Source of the DNA: Turnera subulata
Taxonomy: Eukaryota > Streptophyta > Magnoliopsida > Malpighiales > Passifloraceae
NCBI GenBank assembly: GCA_028386065.3
Contig: JAKUCV010003566.1
Coordinates: 62,626 to 126,625 of the forward strand
Direction: 5' to 3'
Length of the DNA: 64,000 nt
The position numbers were made by a program, and so were the translations under genes. Of the stretch, positions 22,479 to 33,561 are shown piece by piece. The notes beneath the pieces were generated by a model, which was given only the letters and a program-made list of their open reading frames with translations, was not told where the DNA came from and did no database searches. Positions within the stretch are counted from its first letter, which is position 1. Each line of letters starts with the position of its first letter.

Positions 22479-22988
22479 TGTTATAAAATGAGGGATGAAA
22501 TTCACTCCTTAATGGAATAATACAAGCTTGATCAAGGTGACAGTACAACCTTGATGGTAGTAAATACAACTTTAATGGTAATAATACAACTTTGATAATA
22601 ATAATAATAATGGAGAGTGATTAAAATAAGATGGAGAGATTGAGAAGAGAGGTTTATGGTGTATGGAAATGAAAAGAGAGTAAGTTTATAGTGGGAGAAG
22701 AAGGTGTATGTGTGTATGGAAATGAAGGGGTATTTATAGGTGAAAATGGGAGGATAAAAACAAATGAGTATGATTAATTTAATAAGGTAAAAACAAAAGG
22801 ATATTAGGTAAAGGAAGGTGCATTAAGATTAGGATAAAATGGAATTATGGAGGGTAAATGGCCAAAGAGATATATCCAAGTGGATGTTAGGTGAGGGGTA
22901 AAATATTTACCGAGGGTAAATTTGGGTACGGTAAAATTGAGTTTTACTGGAGGGTAACAATGACATTCACCATAATTTATTTACAACA
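22479..22988 (-). repeat. 5' LTR of the copia element
   Basis: This copy of the LTR at 16208-16714 differs by scattered single bases and short indels in the TAATAATAA run. It starts TGTTATAAAATGAGGG and ends TTATTTACAACA on the plus strand. Confidence 0.92.
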
Positions 22989-23567
22989 AACCATATCTAT
23001 TTTGTCATTTATTGTCGTTCGTAGATTCTCCATTCGGCCTAAGCATTTGGCACTCCTAATCACACTTATCATATCTCTCTCAATGTGTATCTTATTGTCT
23101 TTATCAGGTTTTCCAACGACAGATCCACAGAGAAGTGACTTAGCTTATACAAAGCAAATATTGATATCATGAATCTTAAAATATTTAAAACAATGTGTTT
23201 TGGGAAGCTTATCAATGATGATGATAAACCAAACAGATGTTACAAAGAAGTTGTTTGAAGTAATCTATGAGAATAGATGGACATGTCTTTTCCATTGAAT
23301 CTGATCATTGGAATTTAATTTGAAAAGATATACTTCGGCTGAGATGATGTTGAAGGTGTAAAGAGTGGCTGTATGCGGGGGTGACGACGCCCAAAAAGGG
23401 TAGACAGGGGCAGGGAAAAATATAAAGGAGAAAGAGTTTTGTAAAAAATAAATAAATAAATAAGAAAAACTGAGTTGGCATAACTAATTGGTGTATTAAA
23501 TTTAGGGTAAAGTGGGTAATAAAAATAAATTATTTTATATATCAAGTAAGATTTTACTTGGTCTAAT
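22989..23567. other. Spacer between copia element and LINE
   Basis: About 580 bases contain only short ORFs and no recognisable repeat. The start (AACCA, 22989-22993) is the right copy of the copia target duplication. A short TAAA tetranucleotide run occurs near 23448-23463. Confidence 0.4.
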
Positions 23568-26500
23568 GGGCTGTAGCTAGTCTAGTTTGGAGAATGCAGT
23601 GGCCAAAGGCACAACTTAACAATGAACTAATGGTTGGCACGGATCATCGGCCATTAGTCATTAAGCTAAGTGGGGTTGAGAGCAAGGCATGAAAGCAATT
23701 TAAGTTCGATATTAGATGGGCTGAGGAGGAGGAATGAGGGGAAATAGTGAAAGAGCAGTGGATTACTAATGTTACTGGCACGAGACAATTTAAGGTAGCC
23801 AAAAAGATCAAATCAACGAGGTTCATGTTACAAAAATGGAGCAAAAATCGACATCTAAACGCAAAAAAGAAGATTGATAAGCTGATGAAAAATTTGCAAA
23901 AGCTTGAGCAACTACCATTCACTGATCAAGTGAAGGGGGAGGAGGGCCTACTACAACAACTAGAACAAGAATGGTCTCGGGAGGACAAAATTTTGGGCTA
24001 AAAAAACTGGGTAAAATGGCTAACTGCAAGAGACCGAAACACAAACTTCTTCCACACAACCACTGTGCAAAAGCGAAACAAAAACACCATCCTTTGTCTG
24101 CGCCTAGAGGATGGAAGAATACTAAATGACCAGCATAGCATAAAGGCATAAGCGCTCTAAGACTTCAAGGTTAGATTAGAGGGCATGACTGATTTAGAGG
24201 AGTGGAACAGATATATTCCTAGAGTGGTCTCAAATGAAATGAACAGGGATCTAATGGAGATTTTCTCAGAGAAGGAGATCATGAATGCTACTTTTTCTAT
24301 GGGGCCAATAAAATCACCCAGTTCGGATGGATTCCAAGGTTTCTTCTTTCAACGGTATTGGGATATGGTGAAGGAGGAAATTGTACTAGTTGTACAGAGC
24401 TTTCAACGATCAGGGTGGCTTCTTGCGGAATTCAATACTACACTAATTGCTCTAATCTCAAAGGTCAAGGCACCTGAATCTTTGAACCAATTTAGACCTA
24501 TTAGTTGTTGTAACTTTATTTACAAGATCTTCTCCAAGTGTGTTGTCGACAGGCTCAAGCGATGGCTGCCTCACATCATTTTTGATACTCGAGTAGCTTT
24601 TGTCCCCGACCGCAACATACAAGACAACATCATAATCACACATGAGGTCCTACTCACATTGAGATCAAGATACAAGAACAAAAAAATCGGAGATGTTAAT
24701 TAAGTTGGATATTGCAAAGGCATATGATGAACTTGAATGGGAGTACTTGGAGAGGGTACTGCAGTTGATGGGTTTCCATCAGGCATGGATTATGATGGTG
24801 ATGAGCTATGTCACAACAGTACGTTTTGCTGTCAACATCAATGGAGAACATGCTGAGTTCTTTCAGCCAACTAGAGGAATTAGACAAGGGGATCCCCTAT
24901 CCCCTTATCTATTTATAATGGCGGTTGAGGGGTTACCAAGAAGATTGGAGTGTAGCTTTCGGGCGGGATTGTTCAGAGGCTTCAGAGTGAACGGATACTG
25001 TCCTCCAATACATCATGTATTCTACATGGACGACACAGTGCTTTTTGGGGAGGCTTCGGTGGAAGAGGCTAAGAATCTACTTTGGGTGGTGAAACAATAT
25101 GGAATGGCATCAGGGCAGAGATTAAATATTGAGAAATTCTAATTGTATTTTAGTGCAAATGTTGACCAAAAGAGAATTAACCGAATTTTTCAAGCCACTG
25201 GAATGCTGCAGGCAGCCGACAATGACACATATATTGGTATTCCTACAAATTAGGGTCGGTCAAAAACTAAGGCTTTGAATTTTGTTAGGGAGAGGGTGCA
25301 ATCCAGGTTGAGAAGCTAGAAGGAGTCAATTTTATCTCAAGTTGGAAGAAAGGTATTGCTTAAAGCAGTTATCTCTGCTTTACCTGTTTATGTAACGTCC
25401 ATATTCAAATTTCCAGGAAGTTTTTGTAAACAGATGCATAGCATGATGGTAAGGTTTTTTTTGGAGTGGCAATGAGGACAAAAGGAAGATACATTAGAGG
25501 GATTGGGACTTGCTAGCTAAACCCAAAGCCTTGGGTGGTATGGGATTCTAAAACCTGTAGTTTTTCAACACGGCCCTATTAGTAAGGCAAGGATGGAGGT
25601 TGATGCATGATACTGAGGCTTTATGGTCAAGAATTTTGAAAGGTAAATACTTTGCTAGATCGGATTTCCTGAAGGCAAAACAGGGGAAGGCTTGTTCCTG
25701 GGTGTGGAGCAGTTTGATTGTAGGCAGAGATCTGCTCAAGGCAGGAACCAGGTGGGACATAGGCAATGGGAAAAAGACACTTTTCTGGGAAGACAACTGG
25801 CTTCCCCGAGATAGCAATTTCAAGTTGTGGTCCAATCGGCCTCAGGGAAGAGTAGGAATTCTAGTCTCAGATTTTATGCGAGAAAATAGGAAATGGGATA
25901 TTAACAAACTAAGTCGGTTTGTGTCATCTGAAGAGAAAGAGATTATTTTGAATATTAATACTGACCCAGATGTGGAGGACTTGCTCTGGTTTGGCATTAT
26001 GGTAAGAATGGTAATTACACTGTTAAAGTCTGGCTATTGGGCGCTAGTACAAGAGGAATTGACAACATTTATGGACGACCCAATACTTCCTCTACCTGCA
26101 ACTGGAAAGAGTTATGGCTACTGAAGGTTCAACCCAAAATCAAAACCTTTATGTGGAAAGTTTTTAGAAATGCTCTACCATCAAAAGTTAATTTGAGAAA
26201 CTGGAAAATCAAACAGGATGTAATGTGTGATGTCTATTCACAGAAGGACGAATCTATTGAACATATTTTCTTCTTTTGCGAACATGCAAAGGCGACTTAG
26301 TTCGGATCCTAGTTAGGGCTGCGCAAGAAGGAGAGTACCTTCCTGGCTTACAAGCATGGTGGGAGAAACTGGGTGAGTTGAGAACCAAACAAGAAAATTT
26401 GGAAATAAAAAGCAGAGCTGCAACAATCATGTGGAATATATAGAAAACAAGGAATGATTGTCTTTTTTAAGGGGGCACTACATCACCACAGGATACCATT

Positions 26501-27001
26501 CAGAGGAGTGTCGCTGCTTGTAATGAGGAGGAAAGGTTGAGGAGTATTATGGTTGCAGAACCCAGGGAGACTAAGACAGTTCCAAGCCCTTAGTCTAAAC
26601 CGCAGGCAAGGTCACTCAAAATTAACTGTGATGGGGCATTCAAGACAACGACCAAGGAAGCTGGTTTAGGAGTAGTATGCAGAGATCATCAAGGCATCCT
26701 CACAGATGTGGTGGCATGTAAGACAACAAGCCCATCTGCCCTTGTTGCAGAGGCGCTAGCTATTCGAGAGGCGGTTAATCTAGCCATTGCTAGAGGTTAC
26801 AGTTACTGCAGTTTTGTTCCTTTAATCATGTGCTTCGTTCTGCAAATGCGTCGCAGATTGGGTGGCAAAAGTAGCGATAAAGAGGGATTGCCCATTGAAT
26901 TAGGTTAGTTACTCGCCCAACAATGAACTGGATATAATTCTATGTGATGACCTCATTATGAGTTAATAAAGCAGCTATGTTTCCACCGGAGAAAAAAAAA
27001 A
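23568..27001 (+). mobile_element. 5'-truncated L1-type LINE, degenerate
   Basis: Coding remnants in order on the plus strand are the end of an endonuclease (TDHRPLVIKLSG near 23640), reverse transcriptase, a zinc-binding domain and RNase H. They end with AATAAA-like TTAATAAAG, 'TTTCCACCGGAG' and an A-tail at 26992-27001. No ORF1 is present, so the copy is 5'-truncated; the left junction is approximate and no clean target duplication was found. Frameshifts and stops are many. Confidence 0.85.
23640..26890 (+). pseudogene. LINE ORF2 remnant: endonuclease end, RT, zf-RVT, RNase H
   Basis: The reverse transcriptase is read in pieces: KSPSSDGFQGFFFQRYW near 24311, FRPISCCNFIYKIFSK near 24490, RQGDPLSPYLFIMAVEG near 24880, and a catalytic YMDD box (HHVFYMDDTVLFGEAS near 25010). 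The zinc-binding domain appears as VQPKIKTFMWKVFRNALPSK and HIFFFCEHAKAT near 26130-26295, and RNase H as KINCDGAFKTTTKEAGLGVV near 26620 and ALVAEALAIREAVNLA. Stops and frameshifts at about 24001, 24703, 25142 and 26124 make it non-functional. Confidence 0.88.
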
Positions 27002-27103
27002 CATGGTATAACCAAGGTTATAAAACCCGGCCCGATTATTGACCCGCTTCAGTTGCCGGGTTGCGGGTTTAGAGGTTAATCGGGGTTCAATCGGTATTAA
27101 AAC

Positions 27104-28015
27104 GGATTAAAGTGTTTTTTGGTCCCTGTGTAAGGCCTCAAAGTTGGATTTCATCCTCGTGTAGGTTTTTGGCCTCTTTTCATCCCTCCGTTCGACCCAT
27201 TTGGTTCGTCCGGCCAAAATCCGGCCCAAATAGCTGACGCGGCATATTTTCCGGTGCCACATCAGATTTTTGGGTCCCACATGTCAGGAAAAACCCAAAA
27301 CCAAACCAGAATCCACCTGACCGGTCCGCCCACCTAAATAAACCGGAACCCAAAATATAATTATATTATTTTTAATTATACAAATAATTTGAATAATAAA
27401 ATTAGCCTATTTCTAAAATAATAAAACATAATATATATATATTTTATTTTATATTTGATAAAAAAATTTATAAAATAAAAAATATTTTTTTAAGAAAAAT
27501 AATAAAACATAATAAACATCAAACCATTCACATTTTATAATATTTTTTTATTAAATATAAAACAAAAAAATATATAAAAATTATAAAATTTGAATGGTTT
27601 GATGCATATTATGTTTTATTATTTTCAAATAAAAATTTTTTATTTTTAAAATTTTTTATTAAATATAAAATAAAAAATATATATTTTGTTTTATTATTTT
27701 AAAAATAAGCTAATTTTATTATTCAAATTATTTGTATAATTAAAAATAATATAATTATATTTTAGGTTCTGGGTTATTTAGGTGGGCGAAACCGGTCGGG
27801 TGGATCCTGGTTTGGTTTTGGGTTTTTCCTGACATGTGGGACCCAAAAATCTGATGTGGCACCGGAAAATATGCCATGGCAGCTATTTTGGCCGGATTTT
27901 GGCCGGACGAACCAAATGGGTCGAACGGAGAAGGGATGAAAAGAGGCCAAAAACCAACACGAGGATGAAATCCAACTTTGAGGCCTTACACAAGGACCAA
28001 AAAGCGCTTTAATCC
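27104..28015. mobile_element. Mutator-like foldback element, 912 bp, nearly a perfect hairpin
   Basis: Ends GGATTAAAGTG...CTTTAATCC match the element at 2224-3688. Inverted arms of about 440 bases run almost to the centre near 27560, so the whole element can fold on itself. A perfect 10-bp direct repeat GTATTAAAAC flanks it (27094-27103 and 28016-28025). It has no coding capacity and is a smaller sibling of the first element that lacks its CCACC-rich middle. Confidence 0.9.
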
Positions 28016-28180
28016 GTATTAAAACTAATAGTAAAAATATAAATTTTTTTAACAAAGGTCTAATCATGGTATCGCCAAGGCAAAATTTTTGACTTTCTAA
28101 CCCAGGAAAAATCGAAAATGGGTCAATAAACCCGGAATTGTCTCCAGTTACGGTTACCCGGGTTAAAATTTTTTGAAAAG

Positions 28181-28185
28181 AAAAA
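28181..28185 (-). terminator. Pol III terminator of tRNA-Asn
   Basis: A run of five T on the minus strand stands seven bases after the tRNA 3' end, which is enough for RNA polymerase III termination. A second run of four T follows. Confidence 0.75.
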
Positions 28186-28191
28186 TCATTT

Positions 28192-28215
28192 CGCTAGAAG
28201 GAGGGCTTGAACCTC

Positions 28216-28248
<33 letters not shown>

Positions 28249-28265
28249 AACTGAGCTATTCCAGC
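28192..28265 (-). tRNA. trnN-GUU: tRNA-Asn (anticodon GTT)
   Basis: The minus strand folds into a complete 74-nt cloverleaf. The 7-bp acceptor stem is GCTGGAA with TTCTAGC (one G-U pair) and discriminator G. The D arm is GCTC..GAGC with AGTTGGTTA loop. The anticodon stem is TGTGG/CCACA with loop CTGTTAA (anticodon GTT). The T arm is GGAGG/CCTCC with loop TTCAAGC. Box A and box B are intact and there is no intron. It is a nuclear-type eukaryotic tRNA lying 222 bp upstream of, and divergent from, the PPR gene. Confidence 0.97.
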
Positions 28266-28487
28266 TTTGACGTTTAATATTGTTTGAAGGTCTAATTTTG
28301 TAGAAAGCAGTAGACACAATGGTTTACCCGAGCCATATGTCCCGAGTGTATGGTTAGTGTTTTTCAACGGCGATTTGGGTTTGGTTTCCAGCAATAAGCT
28401 CGATTGCCTCGTCGGCAGGGAAAACCAGGAAAGGGAACACTGTAATATGGGCCATTGCGTAGGGGAGAGAGCATCAGTGAGAGAATA

Positions 28488-30467
28488 ATGGCATGGAGAA
28501 GAAGTGTCTACTTTATACACCGCTATCTCTCTTCCTCCGCTCCCGAGACCCCGCCGCCAACCTTGTATTCCTTCCTACAGCCCACCATCTTCGCTATTAC
28601 CAACACTACTCCGCCGCCCACCACCACCGCATCAACCCCACCACAACGGCAACAGCAATCCTTACTAACCCAAGACCACATAGCCACTCTAGAGTCCACA
28701 CTCCATCGCTCCCTCCTCGCCGACGACACTGATGAGGCCTGGAAATCATTCAAGTCCCTAACTTCCTCCTCCACTTTTCCATCCAAGTCCCTCACCAACT
28801 CCCTCATCGCCCACCTCTCCTCCCTCCCCGACACCCACAACCTCAAGAGGGCTTTCGCCTCCGCCGTCTTCTGCATCCGAAACAACCCTCGCCTCCTCGA
28901 CTTTGACACCCTTCACTCCCTCCTCGCCTCCATGAATCGCGCCAACGCCGCTGCCCCTGCTTTCTCCCTCCTCAATTGCATGCTCACACACAGGTTCTTC
29001 ATGCCTTTCTCTCTGTGGGGTCCTATTCTTGTTGATATTAGTAGAAAGAATGGATCTTTGCTGGCTTTCCTCCGGGTTTTCCGTGAGTGTTGTAGGATAG
29101 CTGTTGATGAGAAGTTGGAGTTCATGAAACCTGACGTCGCTGCTTGTAATGCTGCTTTAGAGGCTTCATGTCGTGAGCTTGAATCCCTCGCCGAGGCTGA
29201 AACTGTCATCCAAACCATGGCGGTTTTGGGTGTTAGGCCTGATGAATTAAGTTTTGGGTTTCTTGCTTATTTGTATGCTTTGAAGGGCCGAAATGACAAG
29301 ATTCTTGAGTTGAAGGATTTAGTGGCTCGCTTTGGCTTTTCCAATACACCTATTCTCTCTGCTAATTTGATCAGTGGATATGTCAAGTCAGGGAATCTGG
29401 AGTCTGTTTCGGAGGTCATTCTCTGTTGTTTGAGAGAAGCAAACGGGGAGGATTTGAATCTTAGTGAACAGACTTACTGTGAGGTGGTTAATGGATTCCT
29501 TAAGGATGGCTGTTTTAAGGGTTTGGCTAATTTGATCATTGAAGCTCAGAAGCTAGAGCCAGCTACTATAAAGGCAGACAAATCGATTGGATTCTGCGTT
29601 ATTAATGCTTGTGTTGATCTTGGTTTCTCAGACAAGGCTCACGCTGTTCTAGACCAAATGGATGCTCAAGGTGGTGCCGTGGGGCTCGGTGTTTACATAC
29701 CGATCTTGAAGGCATACTGCAAAGAGTACAGAACTGCTGAAGCTACTCAGCTGGTCATGGAGATTAGCAATGCCGGACTTCGTTTAGATGCTGGAACCTA
29801 TGATGAACTCATAGAAGCATCCATGACGAGCCAAGATTTTCAGTCTGCTTTTACTTTGTTTAGGGACATGAGGGAAGCACGGATTCTTGATTTGAAGGGA
29901 AGTTACTTGACCATAATGACAGGTCTGATGGAGAATCAGCGTCCTGAATTGATGGCTGCATTCTTAGATGAAGTTGTTGAGGACCCTCGGGTTGAGGTAA
30001 AGACCCATGACTGGAATTCAATCATTCATGCCTTTTGTAAAGCTGGGAGGTTAGAGGATGCTAAGAGAACTTTCAGAAGAATGATTTTCTTGCAGTTTGA
30101 ACCCAATGACCAAACTTATTTGTCCCTGATTAATGGATATGTGACTGGAGAGAAATATTTCAGCGTATTGATGCTATGGAATGAGGTCAGGCGAAAGATT
30201 TCGACTGATTGCGGGCAAGGAATTAAATTTGATCACAATTTGGTCGATGCCTTCCTATATGCGTTGGTTAAGGGGGGTTTCTTTGATGCAGTGATGCAGG
30301 TTGTGGAGAAATCTCAGGAGATGAAGATTTTTGTAGATAAGTGGAGGTACAAGCAAGCATTCATGGAGACCCATAAGAAACTCAAGATATCGAAGTTGAG
30401 AAAGAGGAGCTTCCGAAAGATGGAGGCACTTATTGCTTTTAAGAATTGGGCCGGATTAAATGCGTAA
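28488..30467 (+). CDS. P-class pentatricopeptide repeat (PPR) protein, single exon
   Basis: An uninterrupted frame of 659 residues starts at the first ATG (context AATAATGGC). The N-terminus MAWRRSVYFIHRYLSSS is Arg/Ser-rich without acidic residues, fitting a mitochondrial or plastid targeting peptide. Helical PPR-type repeats of about 35 residues fill residues 200-600, e.g. MKPDVAACNAALEASCRE, GVRPDELSFGFLAYLYALKG, VYIPILKAYCKEYRTAEA, THDWNSIIHAFCKAGRLEDA and EPNDQTYLSLINGYVTGE. There is no E, DYW or SMR tail. The C-terminal block (FVDKWRYKQAFMETHKKLK, ending FKNWAGLNA) is as I recall for Arabidopsis At1g69290 and close homologues. PPR proteins bind organellar RNA; the target here is unknown. 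The lack of introns is usual for plant PPR genes. Confidence 0.92.
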   Translation: MAWRRSVYFIHRYLSSSAPETPPPTLYSFLQPTIFAITNTTPPPTTTASTPPQRQQQSLLTQDHIATLESTLHRSLLADDTDEAWKSFKSLTSSSTFPSKSLTNSLIAHLSSLPDTHNLKRAFASAVFCIRNNPRLLDFDTLHSLLASMNRANAAAPAFSLLNCMLTHRFFMPFSLWGPILVDISRKNGSLLAFLRVFRECCRIAVDEKLEFMKPDVAACNAALEASCRELESLAEAETVIQTMAVLGVRPDELSFGFLAYLYALKGRNDKILELKDLVARFGFSNTPILSANLISGYVKSGNLESVSEVILCCLREANGEDLNLSEQTYCEVVNGFLKDGCFKGLANLIIEAQKLEPATIKADKSIGFCVINACVDLGFSDKAHAVLDQMDAQGGAVGLGVYIPILKAYCKEYRTAEATQLVMEISNAGLRLDAGTYDELIEASMTSQDFQSAFTLFRDMREARILDLKGSYLTIMTGLMENQRPELMAAFLDEVVEDPRVEVKTHDWNSIIHAFCKAGRLEDAKRTFRRMIFLQFEPNDQTYLSLINGYVTGEKYFSVLMLWNEVRRKISTDCGQGIKFDHNLVDAFLYALVKGGFFDAVMQVVEKSQEMKIFVDKWRYKQAFMETHKKLKISKLRKRSFRKMEALIAFKNWAGLNA

Positions 30468-32107
30468 TAATCTTGAGAGCACGCTTAGCTGTTTTTCTGC
30501 TTTGAGCTTTTGCTCACAGCTTTTAGGATTATTTTGTGTCAGATTCAACTCAAATGTGCCTTTGATCATTCACATCTTCGTAAACCATGCCATTGTTGGT
30601 GAACTTTGAAGTCTGATGGGACTTGGTTTAGATTGTTCCGCTTTCTGCCAAGGGAACAGTGGTGTGGAATCCAGTTTATTTGAGGATCCGCAAGTTAGCA
30701 GTTGGTTTCTGCAATTGCTGCAATATTTTAGCTTTGTACATGTTGAATACACTAAAACTTTGTCAAGCAAAGGCAGAGAAGTATAATCTCCAAGAACTGA
30801 GAAGTGAAATTGGTTTGCTATTATTACATGAATGTTGCAAAGATGTAAATTCATCTGGAACAATAACTCTTCTGAAATTTTAGCGGGTTAAAACTCTTGC
30901 TGTTGTAGGAGGTGAAGTTTCCTGTCTTATATTCTTCTTCTGGGCGTGGGAATGAACAGAATTGGCGGTTATCTCCCTGTGGCCTCTGATTATGAGAAGA
31001 GAAGGATTCAGTAAATGTGCATCGTGTATGATGCAGCATCACTTATCATTCCAGTTAGTAAGAGTTTACATATTTGGGTAAATCCAACACTACTCTACCA
31101 AGCGCAATGAGATACTGCTGATTGGTGAATCAGCTCAAATGATCATTTCTTTGAAATGGTTTTCATTTTTGTATATTTAAGAGTTACATTGAACTGTTAA
31201 CCTTGAAAGCTATCTGTCCAAGGTTACTTCACGATGCTTTGTAAACTATCTCTCTTGACAAGAATGTAGCAGGTGCTCGTGCACTCAAGTGTTTTACTCT
31301 ATCTGCGGCAAAAACTGCACTGGTCTTTGCCAACAAGTTCAGTTAGAAGTTCTCTGTGGATCCCCATGGTCAATACTTGTTTGTGATGCTTTGTTCACTT
31401 TATGTTTCTCTGTTAGTATTGTATTTTTACTCTGTAATATGGTTGGATATTCAAGTAGTTTGGTTTGCAGAGGAGGGGATTTGTGGCTTTTTGCCGTACT
31501 CCCTACCTTCTATTCGGTGATACAGGTGTTGGCTCCTGCCAGACTTTTAGATATCAGTGTTGTATGTTTTCAATTATGCAACGTATAAGTGCTATGTTTC
31601 TGTCAAAAAAAGAAAAAGAGCTTCAACTCTCGTCAGTTGGGCATGGAATGAAGTTAAGCGAGTGTCATTAGACACCAAGTATGGAAAATGCCACTAGTGT
31701 AACATAGAAAAATTGGGCCATGATGTTTCATCGATTAGAATAAAGAAATTCCCATGGAGTCGAATGAGGAGTACAATGGGAATTGGGAAGAGAGTATGCA
31801 AGCATAGCCGCACTTTTCTATGCCAAAGTTGTCTCTCTGCTACTGTACATGGTTTGAAATATCCGTATTTTGTTGACGGACTGTTGTTTGTAGGGTCCTA
31901 CTTGAAAATGCATGTTGCTTTACAGCCAGGACCTGCTTTGATTGATAGGATCGGCTTTTGAGGTAGAAAAGGAGCAAAAGGTGTTGAAAATAATGACCTC
32001 TCCTCCCACAAAGAGGAACTCTCTCCCTGCTGCAGCTCAATTTCAGATATCAACAACTCAAATCACCAAGCAAGTCCAGTAGTTTCTTTCTTTAGGTCCC
32101 ATAAAGA
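30468..32107 (+). other. PPR 3' region and intergenic DNA
   Basis: The PPR 3' UTR should begin here. Short ORFs such as 31289-31588 and 31713-31961 lack family features, and no RNA gene or repeat was recognised. The last 60 bases would form the 5' leader of the following WAK-like gene. Confidence 0.45.
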
Positions 32108-33561
32108 ATGTGGTGTTTTGAGTGGTTGATGAAGAAGTGCATGATCATCTTGGTGGTGGTGGTGGTGGTGGTGGTCAACAATATCGTATTTACTGTGTAT
32201 GGTGCTGCTGATCAAATGAAGGGCAGCAGTTGTCATGACACTTGTGGCGCAGTAGCAGTGAAGTACCCATTTGGGAGTGGATATGGATGCGGGCACCCTC
32301 AGTTTGGCAGATACGTAAGATGCAACGCCCACAGTAGTACTCTCGAGTTGTCCACAAGCACCGGCGTCTACAACATCACGTCGATCGATTACACAACCAG
32401 CACTTTGATTGTGAGCGACCCCTTGATGTCAACTTGCAACTCAATGCAGAACTCGGGAAGCTTCAGCCTTCAGGATAGGCCGGCTACTACTCCCTTTACT
32501 TTAAGCGGGGATAATATATTTGTGTTGCTTGGATGCTCCACTACTTCTCCTTTATTTGATCCAGATTATGGTGAATATGGTGGCTTTTGTGACACAAGAG
32601 GGTCGCGTTCTCGCGTGTGTAGAGGGATGTATTCTTGCAAGGGCGTCACTGGCATTGGACTCCCCCAGAATGCGCCACCCTCCACTTGCTGTGTATACGA
32701 CCAGCAGCAGTATTCCTCCTCTGCTATCCAACTTGCACCCTACATGATTTTGGATCTTCCCAAGCTCCAGTGCTCCTCGTATACCTCCATCTACAGTTTT
32801 GGAGGCAGCCAAGGGGATCCCATGAAATGGAGATTCGGGATTTCTCTCCAATACAATGCCTCCTCATACCCTTCTCCTAGGTGCAACGACTGTGAAACTA
32901 GTGGAGGCTTTTGCGGCTTTAATGCAGGTGGTGGTCTTGATGATCAGTCTTTTGCTTGCGTTTGTCGCAACGGCAAAAACACCACCACCACTTGCTTTGG
33001 ACAAGGTATATACTTTTACATTTTATGTTGTTTAATTATATTTTTATGCTTTATTAATTATATAGTATAACATATTAGTATATATACATATATAATTAAT
33101 TAATTATCCGTTCTTAGTCTGTTAATTAATGCGCATTAATTATAACATCATTTGAATATTAGGTTATGCTTGGAGCCAGACATGTGTACCACAAATTCAA
33201 ACCAAGTTCAGGATTGCAGGTTTAACGCCTCTCTCTTTGTCAAACTCTTTGCCTTTGTCATTATTTACCTCTTTTTTGTCGGTTAGTTTCTGCATAGAAA
33301 AAGTCTCCTCATGCTAGAGATTGCTGCAATATCACTGTTGCTATATGCTTTTCAACTCCCTCATTTATGGCGGGGACACATGGGGGCATCTATCTATTCC
33401 ACAGAGAAAGAACACTAGTAGTAACTAAGTAGAACTAGAACACTGCATAAAATATATACATCTTGTTTTCATTACGCATTAGTTAATGCCTTCTCATCAT
33501 CAATCACTTTCCTTGGATAACTGTAGGATTATTGCTGTTGTGGGTTGCGCTTTCTATTTGA
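32108..33561 (+). CDS. WAK-type galacturonan-binding protein without kinase (3 exons)
   Basis: Exons 32108-33005, 33163-33219 and 33527-33561 join in phase 1 at GT-AG sites to give 329 residues. The signal peptide carries a run of eight Val (MIILVVVVVVVV), encoded by a GTG repeat; the ATG at 32129 is an alternative start. The GUB_WAK_bind domain begins with CHDTCGAVAVKYPFG and GYGCGHPQF. A WAK-associated Cys-rich C-terminal block reads RCNDCETSGGFCGFNAGG. A short hydrophobic tail (AGLLLLWVALSI) ends the protein, so it could be membrane-anchored or GPI-linked. No transmembrane-kinase part follows in the next 2 kb. Family members bind pectin fragments at the cell wall; receptor-like kinases of the LRK10L/WAK groups have the same ectodomain, so this may be a kinase-less relative. 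Confidence 0.85.

Larger units (their letters stand above)
16208..22988 (-). mobile_element. Degenerate Ty1/copia retrotransposon, 6.8 kb, minus orientation
   Basis: Two near-identical LTRs of about 507 and 510 bp (16208-16714 and 22479-22988), both TGTTATAAAATGAGG...ACA, bound the element. Flanks AGCCA (left) and AACCA (right) differ by one base and fit a 5-bp target duplication. On the minus strand the order is 5' LTR, primer-binding site, gag, integrase, reverse transcriptase, polypurine tract, 3' LTR, which is the copia order. The coding region is full of stops and frameshifts. A 773-bp inverted-repeat element is inserted in gag. LTR divergence by small substitutions and one or two indels points to a moderately old insertion. 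Confidence 0.92.

Noticed and set aside
28455..28487. Upstream extension of the PPR frame by 11 codons.
   Set aside because: It starts at a non-ATG codon. The ATG at 28488 gives a proper targeting-type N-terminus (MAWRRSV).
28523..29218. Minus-strand ORFs of 77-128 codons.
   Set aside because: They are antisense shadows of the PPR coding sequence.
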